Shown here: piece by piece, positions 17,045-25,055 of the stretch
Layout of the letters: every line of letters begins with the position of its first letter
How positions within the stretch are numbered: position 1 is the stretch's first letter
From: Clostridium thermopalmarium DSM 5974
Lineage (GTDB): Bacteria; Bacillota; Clostridia; Clostridiales; Clostridiaceae
NCBI RefSeq assembly: GCF_002995795.1
Contig: NZ_PVXN01000053.1
Coordinates: forward strand, 62,001-126,000
Direction: 5' to 3'
DNA length: 64,000 bases
The notes under the pieces: model-generated
Databases searched by the model: none
Seen by the model: only the letters and a program-made list of their open reading frames with translations
What the model was told of the DNA's origin: nothing
Made by a program: the position numbers and the translations under genes

Positions 17045-18172
17045 TTAAATTTTTATTATATTTTTGTATGCTTTTAGCGTGTTTTCAGCAGTTTTTACCC
17101 AGCTAAACTCAGAGCTTCTTTTTAAAGATTTATCAATAAGGTTATTTCTAAGGTGTTTATCTTCAAGAACTTTGTACATAGACTCATATAATTCATCTAT
17201 ATCATAAGGATTTATAAGGATGCCAGCATCTCCTACAACTTCAGGAATAGAGGTCAAGTTTGAAGCTATTATTGGAACACCGCAAGCCATAGCTTCTATA
17301 GGTGGAAGACCAAATCCTTCATAAAAAGAAGGGTATACAAAAAATTCACAAGCGTTATAAAAGATTGGCATATGTTCTAAGGGGATAAATCCAGGAAAAA
17401 TAACCTTATCAGATATGTGCAAATCATCAGCAGTCTTCTTATATAAGCTATAGGATTTGCCCTGTTTCCCAACTATAACTAGCTTTAGGTTGCTATTTTT
17501 TAGTTTATTGTGTAGTTTACTAAATGCTTGAATCAATCCTACAATATTTTTCCGAGGGCTAAAACCACCTACGTATAAAACGTAATCATCTTCTATAAAA
17601 TAGTTTTTTTTCATAAAATCTTTGCATTGCTTTTTATCAAGAGGAATATATATATCTTCATTGGCTAAGTGAGTAACAAATATTTTATCTTCTGGGAAAT
17701 CAAAGGCGTTTAATATGTCTTTTTTTGAGTAATTAGATACTGTGATTATTCCATCACATTTTGAAATTATGCTAGGCATTTCTCTAAGAAATATTTCTAA
17801 GTATGCTTCTCCAACAGTCTCAGGCATTTTATAAGGTATAATGTCATGAAGTGTTATTATAAAAGGACAAGTTTTTTCTTTAGGAAGACCTATACCATTT
17901 TGAGGAACGTGGTATAAATCCATATCTTTGCTTTTCAATATATTAGGAATGTTAACTTCGTCCCAAAAAGTTCCTTTCATATCTTGTGATATATTTCTTA
18001 TTTTATAATTATTATTAAATTTAATATCACAATTGCTATCCTTAGGCATAAAAAGCAAATATTCGTTGAAAAGGTCTATTTTATTTAAAGAATTGATTAA
18101 TTGATAGGTATAAGTACCTATACCTGTTCCTCTATACCAATTTGCAGCTCTTGAATCTATTCCTATTTTCAT
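17045..18172 (-). CDS. GT4-family glycosyltransferase, spore-coat locus copy 2
   Basis: 375 aa paralogue of the enzyme at 7399-8514 with the same plan: [20 protein letters not shown] at the start, [18 protein letters not shown] opening the second lobe and [15 protein letters not shown] as the E-x7-E donor motif. Start set at ATG 18172 after GAAGGGA; the longer frame begins at a TTG without a site. It diverges from CotS copy 3, repeating the copy 1 layout. Acceptor and sugar unknown. Confidence 0.88.
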   Translation of the reverse strand: MKIGIDSRAANWYRGTGIGTYTYQLINSLNKIDLFNEYLLFMPKDSNCDIKFNNNYKIRNISQDMKGTFWDEVNIPNILKSKDMDLYHVPQNGIGLPKEKTCPFIITLHDIIPYKMPETVGEAYLEIFLREMPSIISKCDGIITVSNYSKKDILNAFDFPEDKIFVTHLANEDIYIPLDKKQCKDFMKKNYFIEDDYVLYVGGFSPRKNIVGLIQAFSKLHNKLKNSNLKLVIVGKQGKSYSLYKKTADDLHISDKVIFPGFIPLEHMPIFYNACEFFVYPSFYEGFGLPPIEAMACGVPIIASNLTSIPEVVGDAGILINPYDIDELYESMYKVLEDKHLRNNLIDKSLKRSSEFSWVKTAENTLKAYKNIIKI

Positions 18173-18382
18173 AAAGCATCCCTTCAAAAAATAATAGCTA
18201 CAGTTTAGTATATTAGAGCTAAGTAAAAAGTGTTAATAAATACTTTAATAAATACTTTATATAAAAGGATATATTTCAAAGTCTGTGGAATTATTTATAT
18301 TATTATCCATTGAATAGTATTTATTAAAAACAATTCTAAATATGTAATTTTAGTCATATAAATTTATAGGGAGGCGATAACA

Positions 18383-19393
18383 ATGATGAGGGAGTTTGAA
18401 ATTGAAAGACAATTTGATATTAGAATCGAAAGTATAAAGCCCAATAAAGGGGTATATTTTTTAAAAACAAATAAAGGAGCTAAGTGTCTTAAGAGAATAA
18501 ATTATGGTATTCAAAAACTTTGCTTTGTATACGGGGCAAAAGAGCATTTAATAAATAATGGATTTACCCGTGTGGATAAGTACAATTTAAACATTGAGGG
18601 AGAGCCTTATGCTCTTGTAAATGAAGATATATACACTTTATCAGAATGGATTGAGGGAAGAGAATGTGACTTTCATAATGATGATGATATAGTTATTGCA
18701 GCTAAGGCTCTAGCGAATATGCACATAGCTTCAAAAGGATATGATCCTCCAGAAAATAGCAAGTTAAAAACAGATCTTGGGAGATGGCCTCATCTCATGG
18801 AAAAAAGAGTTAAAGCCTTAGATAAGATGAGAGATATGTCAAGAAAAAGAAGTAGGAAAGGAGAGTTTGACGTTAATTATGTAAAGAATGTTGAATTCTA
18901 TAAGGAACTTGGGAAAAGGGCAATAAAGGTTTTAAATGATTCTAATTACATGGAGATATGCAAAGTTACGGATGAAGAAAAGAGTTTTTGTCATCATGAT
19001 TATACTTATCACAATATAATAATAGATAAAGATAACAATGTAAATATAATAGACTTTGATTATTGTAAGAGAGAGGTAAGAGCTTATGATATTTCAAACT
19101 TTATGACAAAGGTTCTTAAAAGAAGAGAATGGGATATTAATTGCGCAAATCTTATTATTGATGCTTACAATGAAGTTAGTCCTTTAAGTAAGGACGAGTA
19201 TAGGGTATTGTTTGCCTTTTTACTATTTCCTCAACGTTTCTGGAGACTAGGAAATAGATATTATTACAATGAGGTTAACTGGGCTACAAATACATTTAAT
19301 AAGAAAATAGAAGCTCTAATTTCTGAGCAAGAGCAGTATATGAAATTTATAGATGAGTTTAAGAAAGTTTATAATCAGAAAGAGGATTTATGA
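18383..19393 (+). CDS. CotS-family spore coat protein (kinase-like), copy 3
   Basis: 336 aa. GGGAGG lies 8 nt before ATG 18383. N-lobe GAKCLKRINYG carries the candidate lysine; catalytic loop FCHHDYTYHNIII and IIDFDYC are intact; FPQRFWRLGNRYYY is the family tail. Likely a coat protein with a retained kinase-like site. Monocistronic: a strong palindromic terminator follows. It sits a few hundred bases upstream of a DUF975 gene and yabG. Confidence 0.88.
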   Translation: MMREFEIERQFDIRIESIKPNKGVYFLKTNKGAKCLKRINYGIQKLCFVYGAKEHLINNGFTRVDKYNLNIEGEPYALVNEDIYTLSEWIEGRECDFHNDDDIVIAAKALANMHIASKGYDPPENSKLKTDLGRWPHLMEKRVKALDKMRDMSRKRSRKGEFDVNYVKNVEFYKELGKRAIKVLNDSNYMEICKVTDEEKSFCHHDYTYHNIIIDKDNNVNIIDFDYCKREVRAYDISNFMTKVLKRREWDINCANLIIDAYNEVSPLSKDEYRVLFAFLLFPQRFWRLGNRYYYNEVNWATNTFNKKIEALISEQEQYMKFIDEFKKVYNQKEDL

Positions 19394-19414
19394 TAGAAGA
19401 GATTTTTTTGTAAT

Positions 19415-19448
19415 AAGGCCATATAAGTATATATACTTATATGGCTTT
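19415..19448. terminator. Terminator after CotS copy 3
   Basis: GCCATATAAGTATA / TATACTTATATGGC, a perfect 28-nt palindrome (19418-19445), with flanking AA/TT pairs and a T-rich tail. Confidence 0.8.
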
Positions 19449-19570
19449 ATTATAATAATTTGATAAAAAGTGAAAAATATACTAGTATATGTCTGAATAA
19501 ATTAATTTTAGATAGGAGGGAAGGCGATAAAAATCAGAAAAAATGATTCTGATAAAAAGCCTAACTAATA

Positions 19571-20398
19571 ATGAAATATAAAAATATATATGAGCTAAAA
19601 AAAGAAGGTTTGCAAAGCCTTAAAGGAAGATGGGGAATAGCTATATTAGTATGCTTAATTGCAGCTATAATAACAGAAGGTCTTTCTATTTATGCAAGAA
19701 TTTCCACTATATCAGATGTTTTTAGTAAAGGTCTATTTTCAAGTCTTATTAATTTAGATTTTCTATCAGAAGGAATAGGAACATCTTCTATAATGCTAAG
19801 ATTAGATTTTCTTGTAAGCTTGTTATTAGGAGGAACTATTACTTATGGACTTAACAGCTTCTTCTTAAATCTAACTAGAAATGAAAATCCTCAAATTGAA
19901 AATCTATTTTCTGGATTCAAGTACTTTGGAAAGAATTTTCTTATTCAGCTGGTTATAGGGATATTTAATATTATTTGGACTATAATAGTTTTTATACCGA
20001 TTATTTCAATAGGACTTATTACAATAATAGGATCCTTTTCAAGCTATTCTGGTTTAACAGAGCTAGAACAGATGCATTGGAATGCACGAAGAGAAATACT
20101 GATTATTATGGTGGTGTTATTTATAATTGCTTTTATAATTGTTGAACTTATAGTTCTAAGATATGCTTTAGCATTTTATATTCATAATGATATTAGAGAT
20201 GCTTCAGTTATGGATTGCATAAATTATAGTAAAGAAATGATGAGAGGGCATAAATATAGGTTATTATTATTAAATTTAAGTTTTATAGGGTGGCATATTT
20301 TGTCTATTTTAACTTTAGGAATAGGGTACATCTGGCTTAGACCATATATTTTTGCAACAAGGGCAGGCTTTTATAATGATCTTAAACAAAAGTCATAA
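19571..20398 (+). CDS. DUF975-family integral membrane protein
   Basis: 275 aa with about five or six membrane helices (near residues 22-40, 75-98, 120-150, 168-195, 225-250). The N-terminal LKKEGLQSLKGRWGIAILV is the DUF975 signature. Function unknown for the family. There is no ribosome binding site next to ATG 19571: the nearest purine block, GGAGGGAAGG, lies at 19515-19524, with a small hairpin (ATCAGAA / TTCTGAT, 19533-19553) in between. Translation may be weak, or the start may differ. Confidence 0.8.
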   Translation: MKYKNIYELKKEGLQSLKGRWGIAILVCLIAAIITEGLSIYARISTISDVFSKGLFSSLINLDFLSEGIGTSSIMLRLDFLVSLLLGGTITYGLNSFFLNLTRNENPQIENLFSGFKYFGKNFLIQLVIGIFNIIWTIIVFIPIISIGLITIIGSFSSYSGLTELEQMHWNARREILIIMVVLFIIAFIIVELIVLRYALAFYIHNDIRDASVMDCINYSKEMMRGHKYRLLLLNLSFIGWHILSILTLGIGYIWLRPYIFATRAGFYNDLKQKS

Positions 20399-20422
20399 TA
20401 AAAATGCTTGGCATTTTATTAT
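20395..20422 (+). terminator. Hairpin after the DUF975 gene
   Basis: ATAATAAAAATGC pairs with GCATTTTATTAT around a TTG loop; one bulge, and the T run is within the stem. Confidence 0.45.
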
Positions 20423-20426
20423 AGTC

Positions 20427-20453
20427 ACCTTCATTATCCCTTTGGCATACTAT
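20427..20453 (+). promoter_or_regulatory. Possible mother-cell promoter for yabG
   Basis: CATACTAT (20446-20453) resembles sigma-E/sigma-K -10 boxes, with an AC at 20427-20428 17 nt upstream. In Bacillus yabG is sigma-K dependent. Weak pattern. Confidence 0.3.
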
Positions 20454-20485
20454 GAAATATAAGTTGTAGTATTGGGGATGATAGT

Positions 20486-21382
20486 TTGGAAATAGGAGAT
20501 GCTGTAGTAAGAAGATCTTATGGAAAAGATATTACTTTTAAAATAATAGATATAAAGCATAATGAATATGGAGTTATTTATGTACTTAAAGGCATAAATA
20601 TGAGAATAATAGCTGATTCTCCAGAGGATGATTTGGAATTAGCAGGCGGAGAGAATATGAGTAAAAAAGAAGCTGCATTTAATAAAAAGGTTAATAATTG
20701 TATAAAAAAGATATTGATGAATAGAGGTGTTGAAAAAAAGTATAGAGGAGAAATAGAAGAAACTAGGGGGAAATCTAAGAATCAAAAAAAAAATAAAGAA
20801 CATATACCCTCAATGCTTTTCGGAAGACCAGGAAGAGTACTTCATGTTGATGGAGATTCTGAATATTTAGATGTATGCTTAAAAACCTATAAACAGTTAT
20901 CTGTGGAAGCAGTTGGACATGTGATCCCAGAGGCAGAACAACCAATCCGTGTTCCAGAGCTTGTTAGACAGCTAAGGCCTGATATAGTAGTATTAACTGG
21001 TCATGATGCTATTTTAAAGGGTGCAGAAGATTATATGAACCTTGATAATTATAAAAATTCAAGATATTTTGTTGATACTGTAACTCAGCTTAGAAATTAT
21101 GAACCTAATTATGATGATTTAGTTATATTTGCAGGGGCATGCCAATCTTGCTATGAAGCTATACTAGATGCAGGTGCTAATTTTGCAAGTTCTCCCAATA
21201 GGATACTGATACACTGTTTAGATCCTGTATTTATCTGTGAAAGGGTAGCTTATACCAATATAGACAAAGTAGTATCTATACATGAAGCTATACAAAACAC
21301 TATAACAGGGGCAGATGGCATTGGAGGGCTTCAGACAAGAGGAAAGTATAGAGAAGGTTTCCCAAAGTCTAAATACTCTTAA
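20486..21382 (+). CDS. yabG: Sporulation-specific protease YabG
   Basis: Spore-coat-associated cysteine protease that processes coat proteins late in sporulation. 298 aa, typical length. MEIGDAVVRRSYGKDITFKI is the family opening; the core has LHVDGDSEYLDVC, PDIVVLTGHDA and DLVIFAGACQSCYEAILDAGANFASSP, which includes conserved His and Cys candidates for catalysis. TTG start at 20486 after GGGGATGA. Followed by veg, as in Bacillus, a conserved neighbourhood. Confidence 0.93.
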   Translation: MEIGDAVVRRSYGKDITFKIIDIKHNEYGVIYVLKGINMRIIADSPEDDLELAGGENMSKKEAAFNKKVNNCIKKILMNRGVEKKYRGEIEETRGKSKNQKKNKEHIPSMLFGRPGRVLHVDGDSEYLDVCLKTYKQLSVEAVGHVIPEAEQPIRVPELVRQLRPDIVVLTGHDAILKGAEDYMNLDNYKNSRYFVDTVTQLRNYEPNYDDLVIFAGACQSCYEAILDAGANFASSPNRILIHCLDPVFICERVAYTNIDKVVSIHEAIQNTITGADGIGGLQTRGKYREGFPKSKYS

Positions 21383-21479
21383 ATGTACTTTAAAAATGTT
21401 ATTTGATAAAGTTTATATTTTTTATGTATATTTAATAATAAAATTGAAGATAATAATAATATAAACGTATGAGTTAAAT

Positions 21480-21521
21480 AAATTTAGCTTCAAGTTACGT
21501 TTAGCACTTGAAGCTAAATTT
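21480..21521 (+). terminator. Terminator after yabG
   Basis: AAATTTAGCTTCAAGT pairs with ACTTGAAGCTAAATTT, 10-nt loop. Confidence 0.8.
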
Positions 21522-21579
21522 GTTTACAGAAAATTTACATTGACAACTATAATATATTAATGATAAAATTATTAGTTAT

Positions 21580-21608
21580 TTGACATTTGAGGATATGTAC
21601 TGTATAAT
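21580..21608 (+). promoter_or_regulatory. Strong sigma-A promoter of veg
   Basis: TTGACA (21580-21585), 17-nt spacer, TATAAT (21603-21608): a perfect consensus. A second TTGACA at 21540-21545 with TAAAAT 18 nt downstream suggests a tandem promoter. In Bacillus veg is a classic strong vegetative promoter. Confidence 0.8.
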
Positions 21609-21635
21609 ATATAATGTAGAAAGAGGGTGCTTGTG

Positions 21636-21872
21636 ATGGAAAGAAGAAATATATTAGCGACTATAAAAAATGAGATGGATGATCACATTGGAGAAAAGGT
21701 AACGCTAAGAGCTAATAACGGAAGAAGAAAAATTATTGTTAGTAATGGAATATTAGAAAAAACATATTCAAGTATTTTCGTTGTTAGGTTAGAAGACGAC
21801 ACCCAAAGGACAGTCACATATAGTTACTCAGATGTTTTGACAAAAACGGTTCAAATAGACTTTGCTGGCTGA
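21636..21872 (+). CDS. veg: Veg family protein
   Basis: 78 aa small beta-barrel-like protein, MERRNILATIKNEMDDHIGEKVTLRANNGRRK and on. In Bacillus Veg influences biofilm matrix control; its direct target is unclear. Start ATG 21636 is 8 nt after GAGGG; the longer frame's GTG overlaps that site. It has its own consensus promoter and terminator, so it is a short, probably abundant transcript. Gene order yabG-veg is conserved among spore formers. Confidence 0.9.
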   Translation: MERRNILATIKNEMDDHIGEKVTLRANNGRRKIIVSNGILEKTYSSIFVVRLEDDTQRTVTYSYSDVLTKTVQIDFAG

Positions 21873-21905
21873 AGAAATACTGAAATTTCAGTATTTCTTT
21901 TTTTA
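21873..21905 (+). terminator. Terminator after veg
   Basis: AGAAATACTGAAA / TTTCAGTATTTCT palindrome immediately after the stop codon, followed by a T run. Confidence 0.9.
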
Positions 21906-21982
21906 TAATAAAAAACATTTTTAATCCAAAGTATTTCTAAATAGTTTTAAATGATAGCCTATTGTTCCAGGATTTTTACTCC

Positions 21983-22006
21983 TATAAAATAAGTAATTAT
22001 TTTATA
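21983..22006. other. AT-rich palindrome upstream of the sipL-like gene
   Basis: TATAAAATAA-GTAA-TTATTTTATA, a perfect 10-bp stem about 70 nt before the next start codon. Could be an operator or a leader hairpin; no further evidence. Confidence 0.4.
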
Positions 22007-22076
22007 AAACATATCATATTTTTTATTGAGAGGATATATAAATTAGTTAGTAGGTATTTTATGGGAGGTAGAATGG

Positions 22077-23636
22077 ATGGCTATGGAATTGATAAAGGAA
22101 AATATAGAGTACGAACAACTTCTAGGAGAACAGACAGTTGATAATATGATAAAAGAAGAATATGTTATACCTGATGTACAGCCAGATGTGAAAAAAATCT
22201 TGATGGTAGATGCTAAGCCTAAAATTGTTAGTAAAGAGGTGATGCAAAATAAAGTATATGTAGAAGGAAGAGTAAAATGCAATGTACTTTATTTAGCAAG
22301 TGTAGAAGAAAATAATGAGATTTTCAATGTAGTGTACACTAAGGATTTTTCAACTTATATCGATATGAATGGCGCTAAGCCTGATATGAGCTGTTCATTA
22401 GAATGTGATATTGAACATATGGAATGTAACATAATTAATGAAAGAAAAATATCTATTGAAGGAATCGTGCAGCTAAAGTTAGGGGGTTATAATAAATATG
22501 AATTTGATGTTATTAAGGATGTAGATGATTTAGATAACATTCAACTTTTAAAAAATCCTTGTATTATAGATAAGGTCATAGGTAATGTAAATGGAGAATT
22601 AATAAGCAAAGCTCATATTCAAGTTCCAATGGACAAACCAGAAATAGATAAGATTTTGAACTGCGATGTTACTGTTCATAAGGGAGATGCAAAACTTAAA
22701 GAAGGTAAAGTTGAAGTTGAAGCCTTTACAAAAATAAAAGTTTTATATAAGGCAGTAGAAAATAGAGAACTATGCAGTTTGGAGGAAGACGTATTTATTA
22801 GCGAAGAACTAGACTGTCCAAATGCAGATCAGTTCATGGAGAATAGTTTGGAATTTGTAGTTGATGATATAGAATTTGATGTTAAAGAAAATGATTTAGG
22901 AGAAAACCGAATTGTTGATGTTGAAGCTTTAGTAAAATGTTATGTTAAAGTTATGCATAAAGAAGAAGTGGACATGATAGAAGATGCTTACTCACCTTCT
23001 AAAGTGTTAAGGATGGACAAAAAAGGTTATGAACTTAATACTATTCTAGGACATAATATAAATGAAATTATAATTAAAGAAAACATAGAATTAGAAAATA
23101 ATATGCCAAAACCAGTTGAAATCATTATGTCTACAGGAAAGATATCAGTAACAGATAAGAGAATAGTAGAAGATAAAGTAATCGTGGAAGGATTATTAAA
23201 TGTTAATGTGCTATATAAGACATCTGATGATGATAAATATGTAGCTACAGTAAGTGAAGATATTCCATTCAATTGTAGTGTAGAAGTATCTGGAGCTAAG
23301 ATTGATATGGAATGCATAACTAAAGCGTATCTAGAAAATTTAGAAGCGTCTATAGAAGCTGGAACTATAGCTATAAAAGGTATTGCAAGGGTTTATGCAA
23401 GAGTTAATTATGTTACTCATAAAGAATTCTTAGTTGATATAGTTCCTCTTGAAGATGAAGTAGTAAAGAAAAAAGCTAGTATAACAATTTATGTAGTCCA
23501 AGATGGAGATACATTGTGGAAGATTGCAAAAAGGTACTACACTACTATAGAGGATTTGATTAATATTAATGAGTTAAGCAGTGACAACATAATGCCTGGA
23601 CAAAAGTTGATTATACCAGGAAGAGCAGTTATATAA
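22077..23636 (+). CDS. SipL-like spore morphogenesis protein (DUF3794 repeats plus LysM)
   Basis: 519 aa. DUF3794/SPOCS repeats make up most of the protein (about residues 30-145, 170-290 and 320-450, each with EGxVxxxVLY-like strands). The C-terminus is a LysM domain, IYVVQDGDTLWKIAKRYYTT to MPGQKLIIP (about 470-515). This architecture is that of SipL of Clostridioides difficile, which binds the coat base-layer ATPase SpoIVA through its LysM domain and is needed for coat attachment. Start ATG 22077 is 8 nt after GGGAGG. Mother-cell expression is expected. Confidence 0.85.
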   Translation: MAMELIKENIEYEQLLGEQTVDNMIKEEYVIPDVQPDVKKILMVDAKPKIVSKEVMQNKVYVEGRVKCNVLYLASVEENNEIFNVVYTKDFSTYIDMNGAKPDMSCSLECDIEHMECNIINERKISIEGIVQLKLGGYNKYEFDVIKDVDDLDNIQLLKNPCIIDKVIGNVNGELISKAHIQVPMDKPEIDKILNCDVTVHKGDAKLKEGKVEVEAFTKIKVLYKAVENRELCSLEEDVFISEELDCPNADQFMENSLEFVVDDIEFDVKENDLGENRIVDVEALVKCYVKVMHKEEVDMIEDAYSPSKVLRMDKKGYELNTILGHNINEIIIKENIELENNMPKPVEIIMSTGKISVTDKRIVEDKVIVEGLLNVNVLYKTSDDDKYVATVSEDIPFNCSVEVSGAKIDMECITKAYLENLEASIEAGTIAIKGIARVYARVNYVTHKEFLVDIVPLEDEVVKKKASITIYVVQDGDTLWKIAKRYYTTIEDLININELSSDNIMPGQKLIIPGRAVI

Positions 23637-23693
23637 AGGAAGTTTAGAAATTATAAACGGGAAAGGTTTTCTAAAAATATAGTTAATAAAAAT

Positions 23694-23736
23694 AAAACTG
23701 TAGGTGTAGACTAAGTCTATACTTATAGTTTTTTTG
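23694..23736 (+). terminator. Terminator after the sipL-like gene
   Basis: AAAACTGTAGGTGTAGAC pairs with GTCTATACTTATAGTTTT (several G-T pairs), short loop, then T run. Confidence 0.85.
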
Positions 23737-23802
23737 TTTATAATTTTATGATATAATGTTAAAATAATGTATACTTAAATAGATGTTGCGGGGGAAATGT
23801 AT

Positions 23803-24645
23803 ATGTTGATTAAAGCATACGCTAAGATAAATATATCCTTAGATGTAGTTGGGAAAAGAGAAGATGGTTATCATCTTTTAGAGATGATAATGCAAAATAT
23901 AGAGTTATATGATATTTTGAGGATAGAAAAGAGCAGAAGATATATTAATATTGGGTGCAATAAGCCTTATGTACCTACAGATGAAAGAAATTTAGTTTAT
24001 AAGGCTGCTAAGCTATTTATGGACGCTTATAATGTAAAAGGTGGAGTAAACATTAGTATACATAAAAACATTCCTGTAGCTGCAGGACTTGCAGGTGGAA
24101 GTACAGATGCTGCCGCGACCTTATTAGCTATGAGAAAATTGTATGAATTAGATGTTAGTGATGATGAGCTTAGGAAGCTTGGGCTAAACATAGGTGCAGA
24201 CGTTCCGTACTGTATAAAAGGGGGAACTGCTTTATGCACAGGCATAGGAGAAATAGTAACTCCTCTTAAGCCATTTAAAGGGCATATATTAGTTTTAGTT
24301 AAACCTAATTTCGGTGTATCAACTAAAGAAGTGTATAAGAATTTAGATTTAAATAAAGTACATAAACATCCAGACACTAAAAGATTGATTAAAGCTATTG
24401 AAGATGATGATATCGTATATATTAGTCAAAATATGAGGAATGTGCTTGAAAATGTAACATTAAAAAAGCATATTATATTGAAGGAAATTAAAGAAAAAAT
24501 GATTAGAGGTGGAGCGTTAGGTTCCATGATGAGCGGAAGTGGGCCATCTGTGTTTGGATTCTTTGATGATATGTTAAAGGCTCAAAGATGTTATGATCAT
24601 TTTAAAGAGAAATATAGTGAAGTGTATTTAACTAGAACAATTTAA
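23803..24645 (+). CDS. ispE: 4-diphosphocytidyl-2-C-methyl-D-erythritol kinase
   Basis: GHMP kinase of the MEP isoprenoid pathway; phosphorylates CDP-methylerythritol. 280 aa from ATG 23803, 8 nt after GGGGG (the ATG at 23797 is too close). AYAKINISLDVVGKREDGYH is the family opening; PVAAGLAGGSTDAAATL is the glycine-rich ATP loop; MSGSGPSVFGFF is motif 3. Monocistronic, with terminators before and after. In Bacillus too, ispE lies near veg and yabG, so the order is conserved. Confidence 0.96.
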   Translation: MLIKAYAKINISLDVVGKREDGYHLLEMIMQNIELYDILRIEKSRRYINIGCNKPYVPTDERNLVYKAAKLFMDAYNVKGGVNISIHKNIPVAAGLAGGSTDAAATLLAMRKLYELDVSDDELRKLGLNIGADVPYCIKGGTALCTGIGEIVTPLKPFKGHILVLVKPNFGVSTKEVYKNLDLNKVHKHPDTKRLIKAIEDDDIVYISQNMRNVLENVTLKKHIILKEIKEKMIRGGALGSMMSGSGPSVFGFFDDMLKAQRCYDHFKEKYSEVYLTRTI

Positions 24646-24649
24646 GTAT

Positions 24650-24691
24650 AATCGTATTCTCCATGAGGTGGAGAATACGATTATTTTTTTT
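24650..24691 (+). terminator. Terminator after ispE
   Basis: AATCGTATTCTCCA pairs with TGGAGAATACGATT around TGAGG, followed by a run of T. Confidence 0.9.
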
Positions 24692-24775
24692 GCGAAGAAT
24701 ACAGTTCTTCTTTTTGTAAAGAATATTGTTATTCATTTTGTGAAGGATATTATTATTCATTTTGTGTATATTTTG
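24690..24775. repeat. Degenerate 24-25 nt tandem repeat
   Basis: About three units of the form TTTTGTGAAGAATATTGTTATTCA, separated by T runs. Each unit has a GAATA...TATTC-like inverted pair. Non-coding; lies between the ispE terminator and the germination operon. Confidence 0.6.
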
Positions 24776-24815
24776 CTGCTAGAAGACAAAAAATAGGCTG
24801 AGTAGGAGTGATATC

Positions 24816-25007
24816 ATGAGAATTATAAATTTATTCGGAAAGTATTTTTTGGCATTGCTTGTAATACAGGGAACAGTGTTATCTTTAATAGATTCAAAAG
24901 ATTTGAAGAGGTCAGGAATGGTTGAAGCATCTAGAAAAGCAAAAGCTATTGGAAATGCTGTAATTATATTAGGAGTTATATTATTTGCTTTAAGTTTGTT
25001 TATATAA
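24816..25007 (+). CDS. Small two-helix membrane protein preceding the germinant receptor operon
   Basis: 63 aa with helices near residues 6-24 and 44-63 joined by a basic loop, DSKDLKRSGMVEASRKAKAIG. AGGAG precedes ATG 24816. It is 48 nt before gerA and on the same strand. Small two-helix proteins called D subunits accompany several GerA-type receptors in Bacillus and modulate them; size, topology and position fit, but I do not see diagnostic residues. It could also be an unrelated conserved clostridial peptide. Confidence 0.7.
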   Translation: MRIINLFGKYFLALLVIQGTVLSLIDSKDLKRSGMVEASRKAKAIGNAVIILGVILFALSLFI

Positions 25008-25055
25008 GTCTTAAAATTAACTCCAATATTAAAGTGTGTGGAAGGTGTGATAAGT

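Noticed and set aside
7399-20398. Mobile genomic island
   Set aside because: No integrase, transposase, tRNA gene or attachment-site repeats; base composition matches the surroundings.
24690-24775. CRISPR-like array
   Set aside because: Units are contiguous without spacers and degenerate, so it is a simple tandem repeat.
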